DNA of 64,000 bases from Pantoea rodasii. Its GTDB lineage: Bacteria; Pseudomonadota; Gammaproteobacteria; Enterobacterales; Enterobacteriaceae. The position numbers and the translations under genes are program-made. Of the stretch, positions 37,318-46,311 are shown piece after piece (position 1 is the first letter of the stretch; every line of letters begins with the position of its first letter). The stretch is from assembly GCF_002095465.1 (NCBI RefSeq), contig NZ_MLFP01000013.1, positions 60,362-124,361 on the forward strand, given 5' to 3'. The notes under the pieces are model-generated. The model worked only from the letters and a program-made list of their open reading frames with translations, was not told the origin of the DNA and did no database searches.

Positions 37318-37863
37318 ATGTATTGGGAGTCTGAAAGACTGCTATACCGACCGGTGATACGGTCGGATTTACAGGCGCTGTTTCGCATCTATGGTGATGC
37401 CAGAACGCACCAGTTTAATCCGCGCGGACCCTATCCGAATATCGGTCATGCGCGTGAGGTGCTATTACGTAGAATTAAAGACCGGGCCATTCATGGTTTT
37501 GATGACTGGGCGATCGCCGAAAAAAGCGAGCCACAACACGTGATTGGATTTGGTGGAGTATTTGTCAGCGAATTCAACGGCCGGAGAATTAATAACCTCG
37601 GCTATCGTTTTGAACCGGATGCATGGGGAAAAGGCTACGCGACTGAGCTTGCCTCCCGCGCCCTTCAATATGGTTTTGAAGAACTCAGGCTCGGCGAAAT
37701 CGTCGGCGTGGTGAGAGAGAATCACACCGCATCGCGCCGCGTGCTCGAAAAGGTCGGCATGACGTTACGGGAAAGGGTGTTTAATCCGCAAGATCCCCCC
37801 GCCAGTTTGATGTTCACGATCACTCGTCAACAATGGAGAGAAAGAGATGGATTTGATGATTAG
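37318..37863 (+). CDS. GNAT N-acetyltransferase, RimJ/RimL-like
   Basis: 181 residues. Start ATG 37318 (MYWESERLLYRPV) after GAGGGA. RimJ/L features: 'TERLxLRP'-like 'SERLLYRPVIRSDLQALF', 'YRFEPDAWGKGYATELASRAL' (acetyl-CoA loop GKGYA) and 'VVRENHTASRRVLEKVGM'. It overlaps the next GNAT gene by 17 bp. The acceptor is unknown. Confidence 0.9.
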   Translation: MYWESERLLYRPVIRSDLQALFRIYGDARTHQFNPRGPYPNIGHAREVLLRRIKDRAIHGFDDWAIAEKSEPQHVIGFGGVFVSEFNGRRINNLGYRFEPDAWGKGYATELASRALQYGFEELRLGEIVGVVRENHTASRRVLEKVGMTLRERVFNPQDPPASLMFTITRQQWRERDGFDD

Positions 37864-38290
37864 AAAACTGACTGAAAATGATTACGCGCAATGGAAATCG
37901 CTGTGGCAGGATTATCTGGATTTTTATGTCAGCGAAATCTCGGAAGAGATCACCAACACCACATTCAGCCGTTTGCTGACAGAAGGCGAGCCGATGTATT
38001 GCCTGGTGGCAGAAGAGCAGGGCAAGCTGACCGGCCTGGTGCATTTTATTTGTCATCGCAACACATGGAGCATCGGCGACTATTGTTACCTGGAGGATCT
38101 GTTCGTCAGCGCCGATGGGCGCAAAAAAGGCACGGGCCGCGCGCTAATTGAAGCCGTGAACACAGCCGCTGAGGCGATGAACTGTTCGAAGGTGTATTGG
38201 ATGACGCGTGAGAACAATTACCGCGCCCGAGCGCTATATGATCAGATGGCGACGAAGACAGATTTTGTTCAGTATCGTGATACGCGCTAA
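37847..38290 (+). CDS. GNAT N-acetyltransferase
   Basis: 147 residues. 'MIRKLTENDYAQWKSLWQDYLDFY' at the N-terminus (in parts), 'YLEDLFVSADGRKKGTGRALI' (acetyl-CoA loop) and 'VYWMTRENNYRARALYDQMA' with the conserved Asn/Tyr. It overlaps the previous GNAT gene, so two unlike acetyltransferases are co-transcribed. It is close to polyamine-type acetyltransferases of the GNAT_1 group; substrate unknown. Confidence 0.9.
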   Translation: MDLMIRKLTENDYAQWKSLWQDYLDFYVSEISEEITNTTFSRLLTEGEPMYCLVAEEQGKLTGLVHFICHRNTWSIGDYCYLEDLFVSADGRKKGTGRALIEAVNTAAEAMNCSKVYWMTRENNYRARALYDQMATKTDFVQYRDTR

Positions 38291-38346
38291 GTGTTCAACG
38301 GTTAAGTCACTATCCGCACCGCTTGCCAATCCTTGAAGCAATCCTG

Positions 38347-38380
38347 TACCATTTGGGAATCAATCATTTCCTAAATGGTA
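38347..38380. promoter_or_regulatory. TetR operator upstream of the tetR gene
   Basis: An imperfect palindrome, TACCATTTGGGAAT ... TTTCCTAAATGGTA, with 12 of 14 arm positions paired, ending 6 bp before the regulator start. The right arm ATTTCCTAAATG is repeated exactly at 39021-39032. Confidence 0.65.
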
Positions 38381-38386
38381 CTTTGC

Positions 38387-38994
38387 ATGCCACAGTTGCA
38401 AACCCCGCCGCGCGAACGCGGGCGACCACGCCAGTTCGATATGGATAGGGCGCTCGATCGCGCCATGCTGGTGTTCCGGGAAAAAGGTTTTCATAGCGCG
38501 TCTATTCACAACCTCGGCGCGGCGATGGATCTCACCGCTGGCAGTATCTATAAAGCCTTCAGCGATAAACGCGGTCTTTTTTGCAGGTGTTTGCCCGCTA
38601 CACCTCGTTGCGTAACCAGCATCTGCGCCAGAGGCTGGAGCAACAGCCAAATGGGCGCGAGAAAATCGCTGAGCTATTGCGGTTCTACCTGGAATCCGCC
38701 AGCGATGTTGAAGGACGTCGCGGCTGTTTAGTGGTGGGCAGTGCGATTGAACTGCAAGTTTTGGATGCAGAATTGGCTGTATTAGTACGAGCGGCGTTAC
38801 AACGTAACTTAAGCGGTATTATTTCACTGCTTGAGGTTGGCCAGCAAGACGGCTCCATCAATCAGCAACGTGATGTCGAGGCATTAAGCGGCATTCTTTT
38901 ATGCATTGTGTTAGGGATGCGCGTTGCGGGGAAAATGCACAATTTACCGGCGCATGATGAGCTGATAAACACCGCGCTAAAACTACTCGATTAA
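38387..38994 (+). CDS. TetR/AcrR-family repressor (frameshifted)
   Basis: N-terminal TetR helix-turn-helix ('RGRPRQFDMDRALDRAMLVF', 'SASIHNLGAAMDLTAGSIYKAF'), followed after a break by the ligand-binding domain ('LLRFYLESASDVEGRRGCLVVGSA', in parts). The frame breaks in T6 at 38577-38582; a seventh T gives 'KRGLFLQVFARYTSLRNQ', 202 residues, the normal size. No clear ribosome site, and the operator abuts the start codon. The next gene, a hydrolase, has a second operator copy and is the probable target. Confidence 0.85.
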
Positions 38995-39009
38995 ATTTTT
39001 TATCTAATA

Positions 39010-39027
39010 AGGAAATGATTATTTCCT
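39010..39027. promoter_or_regulatory. TetR operator upstream of the hydrolase gene
   Basis: A perfect dyad AGGAAAT-GATT-ATTTCCT in the 51-bp gap between tetR and the hydrolase. It shares 12 consecutive bases (ATTTCCTAAATG) with the site before tetR. Confidence 0.65.
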
Positions 39028-39045
39028 AAATGTATGGAGAATAGG

Positions 39046-39960
39046 ATGAACGTATCGGAACTGAAGCAGACTTCGCGCTGGTCTGAACCCGTCAGCGGAT
39101 TACCCGGATTTTCCCACGCATACGCATCGGTTGAGGGCGTAAGGCTGCACTATGTCAGCGGGGGAAACACACAAGGTGAGACGCTGGTGCTGCTAGCTGG
39201 ATTTCCACAAAGCTGGTTTGCGTGGCGTCACGTCATGGCCACGTTGTCAGAGCACTACTTTATTGTGGCACCGGATCTGCCAGGCCAGGGCGACTCTGAT
39301 AAACCCTACAGCGGATATGACACTTTCTCGCTGGCGCAGACGGTGCAGGGTTTACTGCAGCAACTGGAGATTACTCGCTATTATCTCGCGGCACACGATG
39401 TCGGTGCCTGGGTTGCCTGGCCGTTCGCCACGCTGTATCAGGATCAGGTGATAAAACTCGCGTTGCTCGATGCGGGCATTCCCGGCGTAACCCTGCCTGA
39501 AGCGCTGCCTGCCACCCCAGAGAAAGCCTGGAAAACCTGGCATTTTGCCTTTCATTTGTTGCCCGATCTGCCGGAAGCTTTGATTGCAGGCCGCGAAGAG
39601 ATCTATCTTGAGTGGTTCCTGAAACGTAAAGCCGCCAGTCCGATGGTGTTTGGCGATGAGGATATGGCGGAATACACGCGTTTACTCCAGCAAAATGGGG
39701 CATTGCGTGCCGGCATGGCAGCCTATCGGGAAGTGAGTGTCTCGGCGGCTCAGAATCGCGATCTGTTACGCGATAATGGCAAGCTGACAGTGCCATTGTT
39801 GGCGGTGAGTGCCGATCAAGGATCCATTCCGGATATGGCGATCCCGTTGAGAGAGTTTGCGGCGGAGGTTTCAGGTATCAAAATCGCGCACTGCGGTCAC
39901 TTCATTCCGGATGAGCAACCGCAGGCGCTGGCCGAGGCACTGCACGCCTTCTTTGCTTAA
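39046..39960 (+). CDS. Alpha/beta hydrolase, epoxide hydrolase/haloalkane dehalogenase type
   Basis: 304 residues; start ATG 39046 after GGAGAATAGG. Oxyanion loop 'LAGFPQSWFAWR', nucleophile elbow 'AAHDVGAWVA' with Asp instead of Ser, and catalytic His in 'CGHFIPDEQP'. The Asp nucleophile points to epoxide or C-halogen hydrolysis instead of an esterase. It is under a TetR operator and follows tetR, so induction by a xenobiotic or fatty epoxide is plausible. It overlaps the convergent Gfo/Idh/MocA gene by 4 bp. Confidence 0.88.
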   Translation: MNVSELKQTSRWSEPVSGLPGFSHAYASVEGVRLHYVSGGNTQGETLVLLAGFPQSWFAWRHVMATLSEHYFIVAPDLPGQGDSDKPYSGYDTFSLAQTVQGLLQQLEITRYYLAAHDVGAWVAWPFATLYQDQVIKLALLDAGIPGVTLPEALPATPEKAWKTWHFAFHLLPDLPEALIAGREEIYLEWFLKRKAASPMVFGDEDMAEYTRLLQQNGALRAGMAAYREVSVSAAQNRDLLRDNGKLTVPLLAVSADQGSIPDMAIPLREFAAEVSGIKIAHCGHFIPDEQPQALAEALHAFFA

Positions 39961-41138
39961 CTGCGCAGGCTGGCGATCTCCACGCGTTCCCCGCTGGCAG
40001 ATGAGCGTACCATCGCTTCAATGATCTGCTGATTTTCCAGGCCAAAGCGGAAGTCCGGGAAACAACCGGCGTCGCTGCTGAGGCCTTTAATCAGATCGTA
40101 AATTTCGATCACTTTGACATCGAAGTAGCCCAGGCCCCCGCCGGCAAAATCGAAACCGAAAAAGCCACCAAACTGCTCCACTTGCGAGCCCGCATAAATG
40201 GTTTTGAAGCCGCGATCGTGTTTCGCATCGCCATAGCGAGCAATCTTGAGTTCGTTAAAGCGTTCGCCGTCCATGATGATGGTGCCTTCCGTACCCGATA
40301 CTTCCCATGCGATACCAAACACTTTACCTGCTGAGATGCGCGAAGATTCGATCACTCCTCCTGCTCGGTTCTCGAAAGTGACCAGCGCCTGGAACTGGTC
40401 GTCGTTCTCCACGTTGAGCTGTGCAGCTTGTTTATCCGCCTGAGCGCCGTAACCAGAACCACCGCCCGCTGCGGGGCGCGTTTCGATAAATAACTGTTCC
40501 TGGCCGACCACACTTTTAATCGGGCCCATCAGATATTGCGCCACGCTCACCACATGCGAACCTAAATCACCCAACGAGCCAGATCCGGCTTGCTCACGTG
40601 AACAGCGCCAACTCCACGGAAGATTAGGGTCGTTGAAGAAGCCTTGATCGAACCAGCCGCGAAAGCGGGTCGGCGTGCCAATATCACCGCGTTCAATCAT
40701 CTGTTTGGCTAACTGCGCCGCCGGCGTTTTGATGTTGTTGAACGCCATGATCGTTTTGACGCCAGCCCGTTCGGCCTCTTGCGTCAGCGTTTGTGCCTCC
40801 TGCAACGAGACGGTGAGCGGCTTCTCGCAGTAAACGTGTTTACCTGCGCGAATCGCGGCCAGCGCCATGTCGAAATGCATGCTATTGGGCGTGGTGATAT
40901 CAACGATATCGATTTCGGGATTGTTCACCATCGATTGCCAGTCCGCCGTGCTGTGCTGGAAGCCATACCGACGAGCGGCTTCCTCGGCCAGCGCAGGGGT
41001 TACATCCGCCAGCGTATGCAGAACCGGCTGTAGCGCCAGGTTGCGATAGAGTAATCCCGCACGACGCCATGCATCAGCATGTGCCTGGCCCATAAAGCCT
41101 GATCCAATCAGGCCAACATTCAGTGTTTTTCCAGCCAT
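39957..41138 (-). CDS. Gfo/Idh/MocA-family sugar oxidoreductase
   Basis: About 393 residues. Start ATG 41138 with a strong AAGGAG. NAD-binding 'VGLIGSGFMGQAHADAW', 'DIVDITTPNSMH', and the family 'CEKPLTVS' (catalytic Lys) and 'SLGDLGSHVVSVAQYL' (in parts; His of the active site). Likely oxidises or isomerises a sugar or inositol derivative. Ten bp after a TIM-barrel isomerase, so the two act in one catabolic route. Confidence 0.92.
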   Translation of the reverse strand: MAGKTLNVGLIGSGFMGQAHADAWRRAGLLYRNLALQPVLHTLADVTPALAEEAARRYGFQHSTADWQSMVNNPEIDIVDITTPNSMHFDMALAAIRAGKHVYCEKPLTVSLQEAQTLTQEAERAGVKTIMAFNNIKTPAAQLAKQMIERGDIGTPTRFRGWFDQGFFNDPNLPWSWRCSREQAGSGSLGDLGSHVVSVAQYLMGPIKSVVGQEQLFIETRPAAGGGSGYGAQADKQAAQLNVENDDQFQALVTFENRAGGVIESSRISAGKVFGIAWEVSGTEGTIIMDGERFNELKIARYGDAKHDRGFKTIYAGSQVEQFGGFFGFDFAGGGLGYFDVKVIEIYDLIKGLSSDAGCFPDFRFGLENQQIIEAMVRSSASGERVEIASLRS

Positions 41139-41148
41139 CAGCGGCTCC

Positions 41149-42072
41149 TTATGCGTTTGCAGGTAAAATATGCTGTGCAACAAAGCGTTGCGCGCGAGTG
41201 ACGGTTTCAAGAGGTGGCGCTTTTACCGGATCTTGTTCCGCTTCCACCACCATCCAGCCTTGATAGCCACTGCGGGCGATAAACTCAGCCAGCGGACGGT
41301 AGTCGATGCCGCCATCACCCGGTACGGTAAACAGCCCATTGAGCACCGCTTCGTTGAAGGTCATGCCGCTGGCTCGCACCTGTTGCAGACGATCCAGTCG
41401 CACATCCTTTAAATGGATGTGACAGATGCGGTCGGCGAATTCATCGATCAGTTGCGTGTAGGAGAAGCCGGCGGCGGTGGCGTGGCCGGTGTCCAGCAGC
41501 AGGCCAACAGAGGGCGAACAGGCACTCAATAGTGCACGGATTTCCGGCAGTGTTTCGGCCACCATCATCAGGTGATGGTGGTAAGCGAGACGCAGCCCGT
41601 ATTGCGCAAACAGCACATCGGCAAACTGTGACAGGCGGGCGGCGTAAGCGGTGACCTGATTTTCCGGCAGCAGGCGCCGGGTATTCAGCGGCACATCGAG
41701 TGCGTTATCCGCCATCCAGCCACATTCACCGTAAACCATCACCTGCGCGCCGTTTTCCTGCAGCAGCGCAGCATGGTTATGCACCGCATCTAACTCCTGC
41801 TCAACGCTGCGTTCAGTGAGGAATCCATCGTGCCAACCGGAAACCAGTTGCAACTGATGCTCGGCCAACAGTTGTTTTAATGCACCTGGCTCACGCGGAA
41901 ATACGCGACTCAATTCCACGCCCTGATAGCCGGCTTGTTTGGCCTCGCGTAAGCATGTGGCGGCGGATGTACCCGCGCCGAGGTAATGCAAAACCTCGTT
42001 CACCCAGGAGAGTGGGCTGACGCCCAGTTTAGGCGCGGGCTGTCCGGCGCGATAAAACGCTTCTTTGATCAT
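41149..42072 (-). CDS. Sugar phosphate isomerase/epimerase (TIM barrel, AP-endonuclease 2 fold)
   Basis: 307 residues; IolE/IolI/hydroxypyruvate isomerase-like. Metal ligands are probably Glu in 'VMVYGECGWM', Asp/His in 'LLLDTGHATAAG', His in 'ICHIHLKDVRL' and the C-terminal Glu in 'MVVEAEQDP'. First gene of a two-gene operon with a Gfo/Idh/MocA dehydrogenase, the standard pairing for inositol- or uncommon-sugar use. No transporter lies next to it. Confidence 0.9.
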   Translation of the reverse strand: MIKEAFYRAGQPAPKLGVSPLSWVNEVLHYLGAGTSAATCLREAKQAGYQGVELSRVFPREPGALKQLLAEHQLQLVSGWHDGFLTERSVEQELDAVHNHAALLQENGAQVMVYGECGWMADNALDVPLNTRRLLPENQVTAYAARLSQFADVLFAQYGLRLAYHHHLMMVAETLPEIRALLSACSPSVGLLLDTGHATAAGFSYTQLIDEFADRICHIHLKDVRLDRLQQVRASGMTFNEAVLNGLFTVPGDGGIDYRPLAEFIARSGYQGWMVVEAEQDPVKAPPLETVTRAQRFVAQHILPANA

Positions 42073-42254
42073 TTGTTATGTCCTGTAGGGGAGATAACGA
42101 TGAAATTAACGGATGGATTTCACTGCCGCGAGCGGTTATTTGACGTAAAACCATCAAAATTTGCAGGCTAAATTTCAAAAAATATTTGTGAGGATTCGAG
42201 TGGTAATTGATTTGTTAACAGAGGGATAGGAATGTGAGACGCAAGAACAAATTG

Positions 42255-42277
42255 GGGCGGCCTTGAGAAGGCCGCCC
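42255..42277 (-). terminator. Hairpin terminator of fepA
   Basis: A perfect 10-bp stem GGGCGGCCTT/AAGGCCGCCC with a 3-nt loop, 9 bp beyond the fepA stop. The minus strand continues CAATTTGTT, a weak T tract. Confidence 0.7.
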
Positions 42278-42285
42278 ATCAGGGC

Positions 42286-44463
42286 TTAGAACGACATGGT
42301 GACGCCAGCGTAATAGGCGCGGCCTGGTTCGTTATAGGTAATAGCACCGGTAGCTTCGCGGTAAATTTGTTTATCAAACAGGTTGTTGATACCCGCATTA
42401 GCGCGCAAGTTTTTCGTGATGTCATAGTTAACGTTAAGACCGAACACAGAGTACGGCTTGATCTCTTTCGTGGTCATGTTCGTTACATCAGTATTAGTTT
42501 CCGCAAACTGGCGTGGCTTTTGGCGACCATATTGTGTCCAGTTAATGTTGGCACTCAGATCCTGTGTTGCTTGCCATTCCAGCTGAGAGTTGATGGTGAA
42601 CTCTGGAATGATAGAAAGCGGATTACCGGTGTCCTTACTTTCCGAACGGAACATATAGGTCGCGTTAGTACGCCATTCCAGCGTATCGACAACTAATGGG
42701 ATGGTCAGGTTGCCTTCCAGTCCTTCCACAATCGCCTTGCCGCCGTTTTCCCAGCGCAGCACGTTGTAGCCCGCCTCAGAATAGACAGGATCGGTGCCCG
42801 CGACGATTTTGTTTTTGTAGTCATTACGGAAGTAGGTGATACCCGCCACATAGCCTTGGTTGCTGAACTCAATGCCAATCTCTTTGTTAACGCTGGTTTC
42901 CGGATCGAGATCCCCATTACCCAGCAAATAACATTGTGTCAAACCGATTGGGCAACCGTTGCCACGTGTCGAAAGCAAATAACCCGGCGTTGATTGATAC
43001 AGGTTTGGCGCTTTAAAGACGCGCGCGATACCCGCTTTCAGCGTGAAGTTTTCACCTAAGCCCTGAGACACGTTAAGGCTTGGACTCCAGTTTGCGCCGA
43101 ACTGGTCGTGATAATCGAAGCGCAAGCCAGGAATCACCTCGGTGCTGTCGGTGGCGGCGACATTGTCTTCAAAGAAAAGAGAACTGATGGTCGCGTCATT
43201 TTTGCTGCTGCGCTGCGACGGATCGCCTGAGCTGCCAGGCAGCGTTACGCCGGTGGCGGTTTGCGTGAGCATTGAGGCCGGATCGTTCAGCTCATCACGG
43301 TTCCATTCCGCTCCGAGCGTCACGGTTTGGTCCACCAACAGTTGCAGAGGGAAGCTAACTTCTCCACCTGCACGGTAGCTTTCCAGTCGGCTGGTAGCAT
43401 ACTCGTCAGTATTGATCATCCCTTCGGTACGGCCCGCCGTGCCTTCCTTCAGGCGGGTGTTATTGGTTTTCTCGTAATTGAAGTTTAATTTCGAGGTGCC
43501 CCAATCCCAAATGCCGTTATGCACAATGCCGTAGGTCTGGCGATAGAGACGGTTGGTTTCATCGCCGTAAAGTGATTCAACTAATCCGTCGGTGCTGGCA
43601 TTACTGTTGCTGTTCTGGGTATCACCGGCGTAGATGTTGCCCTGACGGCTGTAGCCGTAGGAGAAATCAATCACCTGCAATGGCGTGATTTTCCATGACA
43701 ACACACCGTTGATATCTTTGTTGCGCACGCCTTCACGACCGGCCGCGTATGAACCATTTTCTGCCGTGTTGATGTCGAAAGCATCCGCATCAGTGCGGTT
43801 GATGTTGCCATACAGACGCATGGTTAACGCATCACCTGCCAGCGGGCCACTCAAATTGAAGTTGGCGCGACGCGTGTCACCTTCTTTATTGTTCTCAGGC
43901 TGATTGGTGAACAGTGACAGCGATCCATGCCAGTCATTGGTCGGGCGTTTAGTGATGATATTCACCACGCCGCCAGCCGCACCAGAACCGTAACGCGCAG
44001 CCGCTGGGCCACGGATCACTTCAATACGTTCAACCATCTCTGCGGGCACCCAGTTGGTATCGCCACGAGAATCGCGCTCGCCGCGCCAGCTGTAACGCAC
44101 AGAGTTACGGGAACTCACCGGCACACCATCTACCAGCACCAGGGTATTTTCCGGGCCCATGCCACGGATATCGATCTGACGGTTGTTACCACGGCTGCCG
44201 CTGGCACCGTTGCCGGTCAGATTCACGCCAGGCATTTTGCGGATGATATCGGAGAGATCGTTAACCGGCGGGCTTTTCTTGATGTCTTCAGCGGTAATGG
44301 TGGAAACGCCAGGCTGTTGTTTCAAACCCTGTTCCGCGGTGACGATCATCGATTCATCGTCAGCCAGTTTTTCTGTTGGTTCTGCCGCGAAAGCCGGTGA
44401 GGTGAGTAAGGTCGCTACAAACAGCGCAATTGGACGTTTCCTGACATACAAGTTTACATTCAC
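42286..44463 (-). CDS. fepA: Ferric enterobactin receptor FepA
   Basis: 725 residues. Signal peptide ending 'TSPAFAAEP', TonB-box region 'DDESMIVTAEQ', and plug with the FepA signature 'MPGVNLTGNGASGSRGNNRQIDIRGMGPENTLVLVDG' (in parts), 'NSVRYSWRGERDSRGD' and 'VERIEVIRGPAAARYGSGAAGGVVNIITK' (in parts). The barrel ends 'GRAYYAGVTMSF' with terminal Phe. Catecholate receptor (enterobactin class). A near-consensus Fur box lies 46-65 bp upstream. No fes/ent genes adjoin. Confidence 0.93.
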   Translation of the reverse strand: MNVNLYVRKRPIALFVATLLTSPAFAAEPTEKLADDESMIVTAEQGLKQQPGVSTITAEDIKKSPPVNDLSDIIRKMPGVNLTGNGASGSRGNNRQIDIRGMGPENTLVLVDGVPVSSRNSVRYSWRGERDSRGDTNWVPAEMVERIEVIRGPAAARYGSGAAGGVVNIITKRPTNDWHGSLSLFTNQPENNKEGDTRRANFNLSGPLAGDALTMRLYGNINRTDADAFDINTAENGSYAAGREGVRNKDINGVLSWKITPLQVIDFSYGYSRQGNIYAGDTQNSNSNASTDGLVESLYGDETNRLYRQTYGIVHNGIWDWGTSKLNFNYEKTNNTRLKEGTAGRTEGMINTDEYATSRLESYRAGGEVSFPLQLLVDQTVTLGAEWNRDELNDPASMLTQTATGVTLPGSSGDPSQRSSKNDATISSLFFEDNVAATDSTEVIPGLRFDYHDQFGANWSPSLNVSQGLGENFTLKAGIARVFKAPNLYQSTPGYLLSTRGNGCPIGLTQCYLLGNGDLDPETSVNKEIGIEFSNQGYVAGITYFRNDYKNKIVAGTDPVYSEAGYNVLRWENGGKAIVEGLEGNLTIPLVVDTLEWRTNATYMFRSESKDTGNPLSIIPEFTINSQLEWQATQDLSANINWTQYGRQKPRQFAETNTDVTNMTTKEIKPYSVFGLNVNYDITKNLRANAGINNLFDKQIYREATGAITYNEPGRAYYAGVTMSF

Positions 44464-44509
44464 TTAAATCTTCTCCCTGAAGTATTAACATATGTAAGCA
44501 AATGCGCAT

Positions 44510-44528
44510 GATAATGAGAATGCTTATC
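44510..44528. promoter_or_regulatory. Fur box of fepA
   Basis: GATAATGAGAATGCTTATC matches 16 of 19 Fur consensus positions, about 50 bp before the fepA start. The rest of 44464-44792 holds the promoters of fepA and of the divergent GH5 gene. Confidence 0.85.
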
Positions 44529-44792
44529 ATTGTATATCCACGAACAGGCCGTCTCCTTTATTTCTCCACGATTGGCACTAAATGCGCAGGAAGCGTGAAG
44601 AAACGTAAAGCGGAGGAGTGAAAAGTGTCAGAAAGCAATCCAGGGCAAGGGAGTTCATTACAGTGTCATCAATTCCTTACAAATCAGCTCACTAAAAACA
44701 GTGGTAACGCACAGTAACTATCTGGGAATGAGTTTAACGTCGAGTCCGCGCCAAAAAGGGTGCGATGGATCCTCGATAATTAAGGAGAAAGT

Positions 44793-45983
44793 GTGCGCCT
44801 TGTCATACAAACCTTTACATTCTTGCTCGTCATTTCCATGACAATCTCCCTCGTTAAAGCCAGCGAAAAGATGGATTTTTGGTTGCAACCGCAACATGGC
44901 GGAAACAGTTTTAATCGTATTCCGCCTCAGCAGCCGTATTTCGAAGCGCTGCAGGGTTACGGTGCTTCCTGGGTACGTCTGTCCTGGGATAAATGGCCAA
45001 CGCAACAGCGCGATTTCTTGCTGGGCAATGCTGACCGTTATCAGGGAATTGTGTCGGAAGATTTGGCCACGCTGAAAACGGTGTTAGACCACGCCGAGGC
45101 AGCAGGGCTAAAAGTCGTCATTACACCGTTATCGCTGCCGGGCATGCGCTGGTCACAAAACAACGGTGGACAGTTCGACGACCGACTGTGGCAAGACAAA
45201 GCCTTTTGGCAACAAAGCGCGCGTTATTGGCGAGATCTGGCGGCAGCGTTGAAAGACCACCCGGCGATTGCGGCCTATAACATTATCAACGAGCCGGCCC
45301 CGGAAAAAATGAGCGGCCTCGATGAACATGCGCCCGCGATCGCCATGAAAAGCTGGTATCAGCAGCAGCAGGGATCGGCTCGTGATTTACCGGCGTTTTA
45401 TCGCAGTGTGATTGCGGCTATCCGTGAAGTGGATCCCTACACCCCGGTGATGGTGGACAGCGGATGGTTTGCCGCCGCCGATGCCTTCAGTTATTGGCCT
45501 CAGGCGCTAGAGGACAAGCGCGTGCTGTATAGCGTGCATATGTATGAACCCTATTCGGCCACCAGCGCGCCCAATGCCAAACGGGCAACGCCGTGGCCCT
45601 ATCCCGGCAAGGTGCCTTATGCGGGGGCTCAGCAACAGTGGGATGCACCACGCGTGGCAGAATATTTAGCGCTGCCGTTCGAGTGGGCAAAAGCACACGG
45701 CGTGGCACGTCATCAAATGGTGGTAGGGGAGTTCGGTTGTGTACGCAGCTTGTCAGGTTGCACACAATATCTGGAGGATGTGTTAACGGTGCTGGATCAG
45801 CAGCTGGCGCATTGGGCGTTCTACAGTTTTCGTGAAGACAGCTGGGATGGCATGGATTACGAACTGGGCGACAAGAAAGTGCCGTGGCAATACTGGCAGG
45901 CCGCTGAGCAAAATTTACCCGATAACATTCCGCGCCACGCAACCAAAGAGTTTGAGCCGATACGCAAACGCTTAGAACGATAA
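44793..45983 (+). CDS. Secreted glycoside hydrolase family 5 (endoglucanase-like)
   Basis: 396 residues; GTG start at 44793 after AAGGAG. Signal peptide 'LVIQTFTFLLVISMTISLVKA', probably exported. Catalytic TIM barrel with acid/base Glu167 in 'NIINEPAPE' and nucleophile Glu313 in 'VGEFGCVR', the two GH5 hallmarks, plus 'VHMYEPYSAT'. It may act on cellulose or another beta-glucan/mannan of plant origin. A single gene, which fits a plant-associated host, but substrate specificity is not evident. Confidence 0.9.
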   Translation: MRLVIQTFTFLLVISMTISLVKASEKMDFWLQPQHGGNSFNRIPPQQPYFEALQGYGASWVRLSWDKWPTQQRDFLLGNADRYQGIVSEDLATLKTVLDHAEAAGLKVVITPLSLPGMRWSQNNGGQFDDRLWQDKAFWQQSARYWRDLAAALKDHPAIAAYNIINEPAPEKMSGLDEHAPAIAMKSWYQQQQGSARDLPAFYRSVIAAIREVDPYTPVMVDSGWFAAADAFSYWPQALEDKRVLYSVHMYEPYSATSAPNAKRATPWPYPGKVPYAGAQQQWDAPRVAEYLALPFEWAKAHGVARHQMVVGEFGCVRSLSGCTQYLEDVLTVLDQQLAHWAFYSFREDSWDGMDYELGDKKVPWQYWQAAEQNLPDNIPRHATKEFEPIRKRLER

Positions 45984-46067
45984 TGTCTTGCTAAGAAGAA
46001 AACGATCATAAGCCATGGTTAAAGCAGGTCTCTGAACACCTGACTGATTCTGAATACCTCACCTGAC

Positions 46068-46089
46068 ACCGCGCCATCGTTGGCGCGGT
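46068..46089 (+). terminator. Hairpin downstream of the GH5 gene
   Basis: ACCGCGCCA/TGGCGCGGT, a perfect 9-bp stem with a 4-nt loop but no T tract. The remainder of the 328-bp gap to the transporter operon (promoter for 46312) shows nothing else. Confidence 0.45.
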
Positions 46090-46311
46090 CATCCCTGTAA
46101 TCCTGCGCGTCACGAGCTATTCCCGAAATCTGGCAATAGATATCCGTTTTTCGCATTTGTGATCGCTGCATATCTTACTGAGAATGACTGCGGGACGTTT
46201 AGAGGATGAAAATTTCTTTCCGCCGTGAGGCGAGAGAGAAGAAAAATACATCGCTACCTCAACGCCTTTTCCCTTTAGGGAAACATTTATATATATCAGG
46301 AGAAGGTTCCA

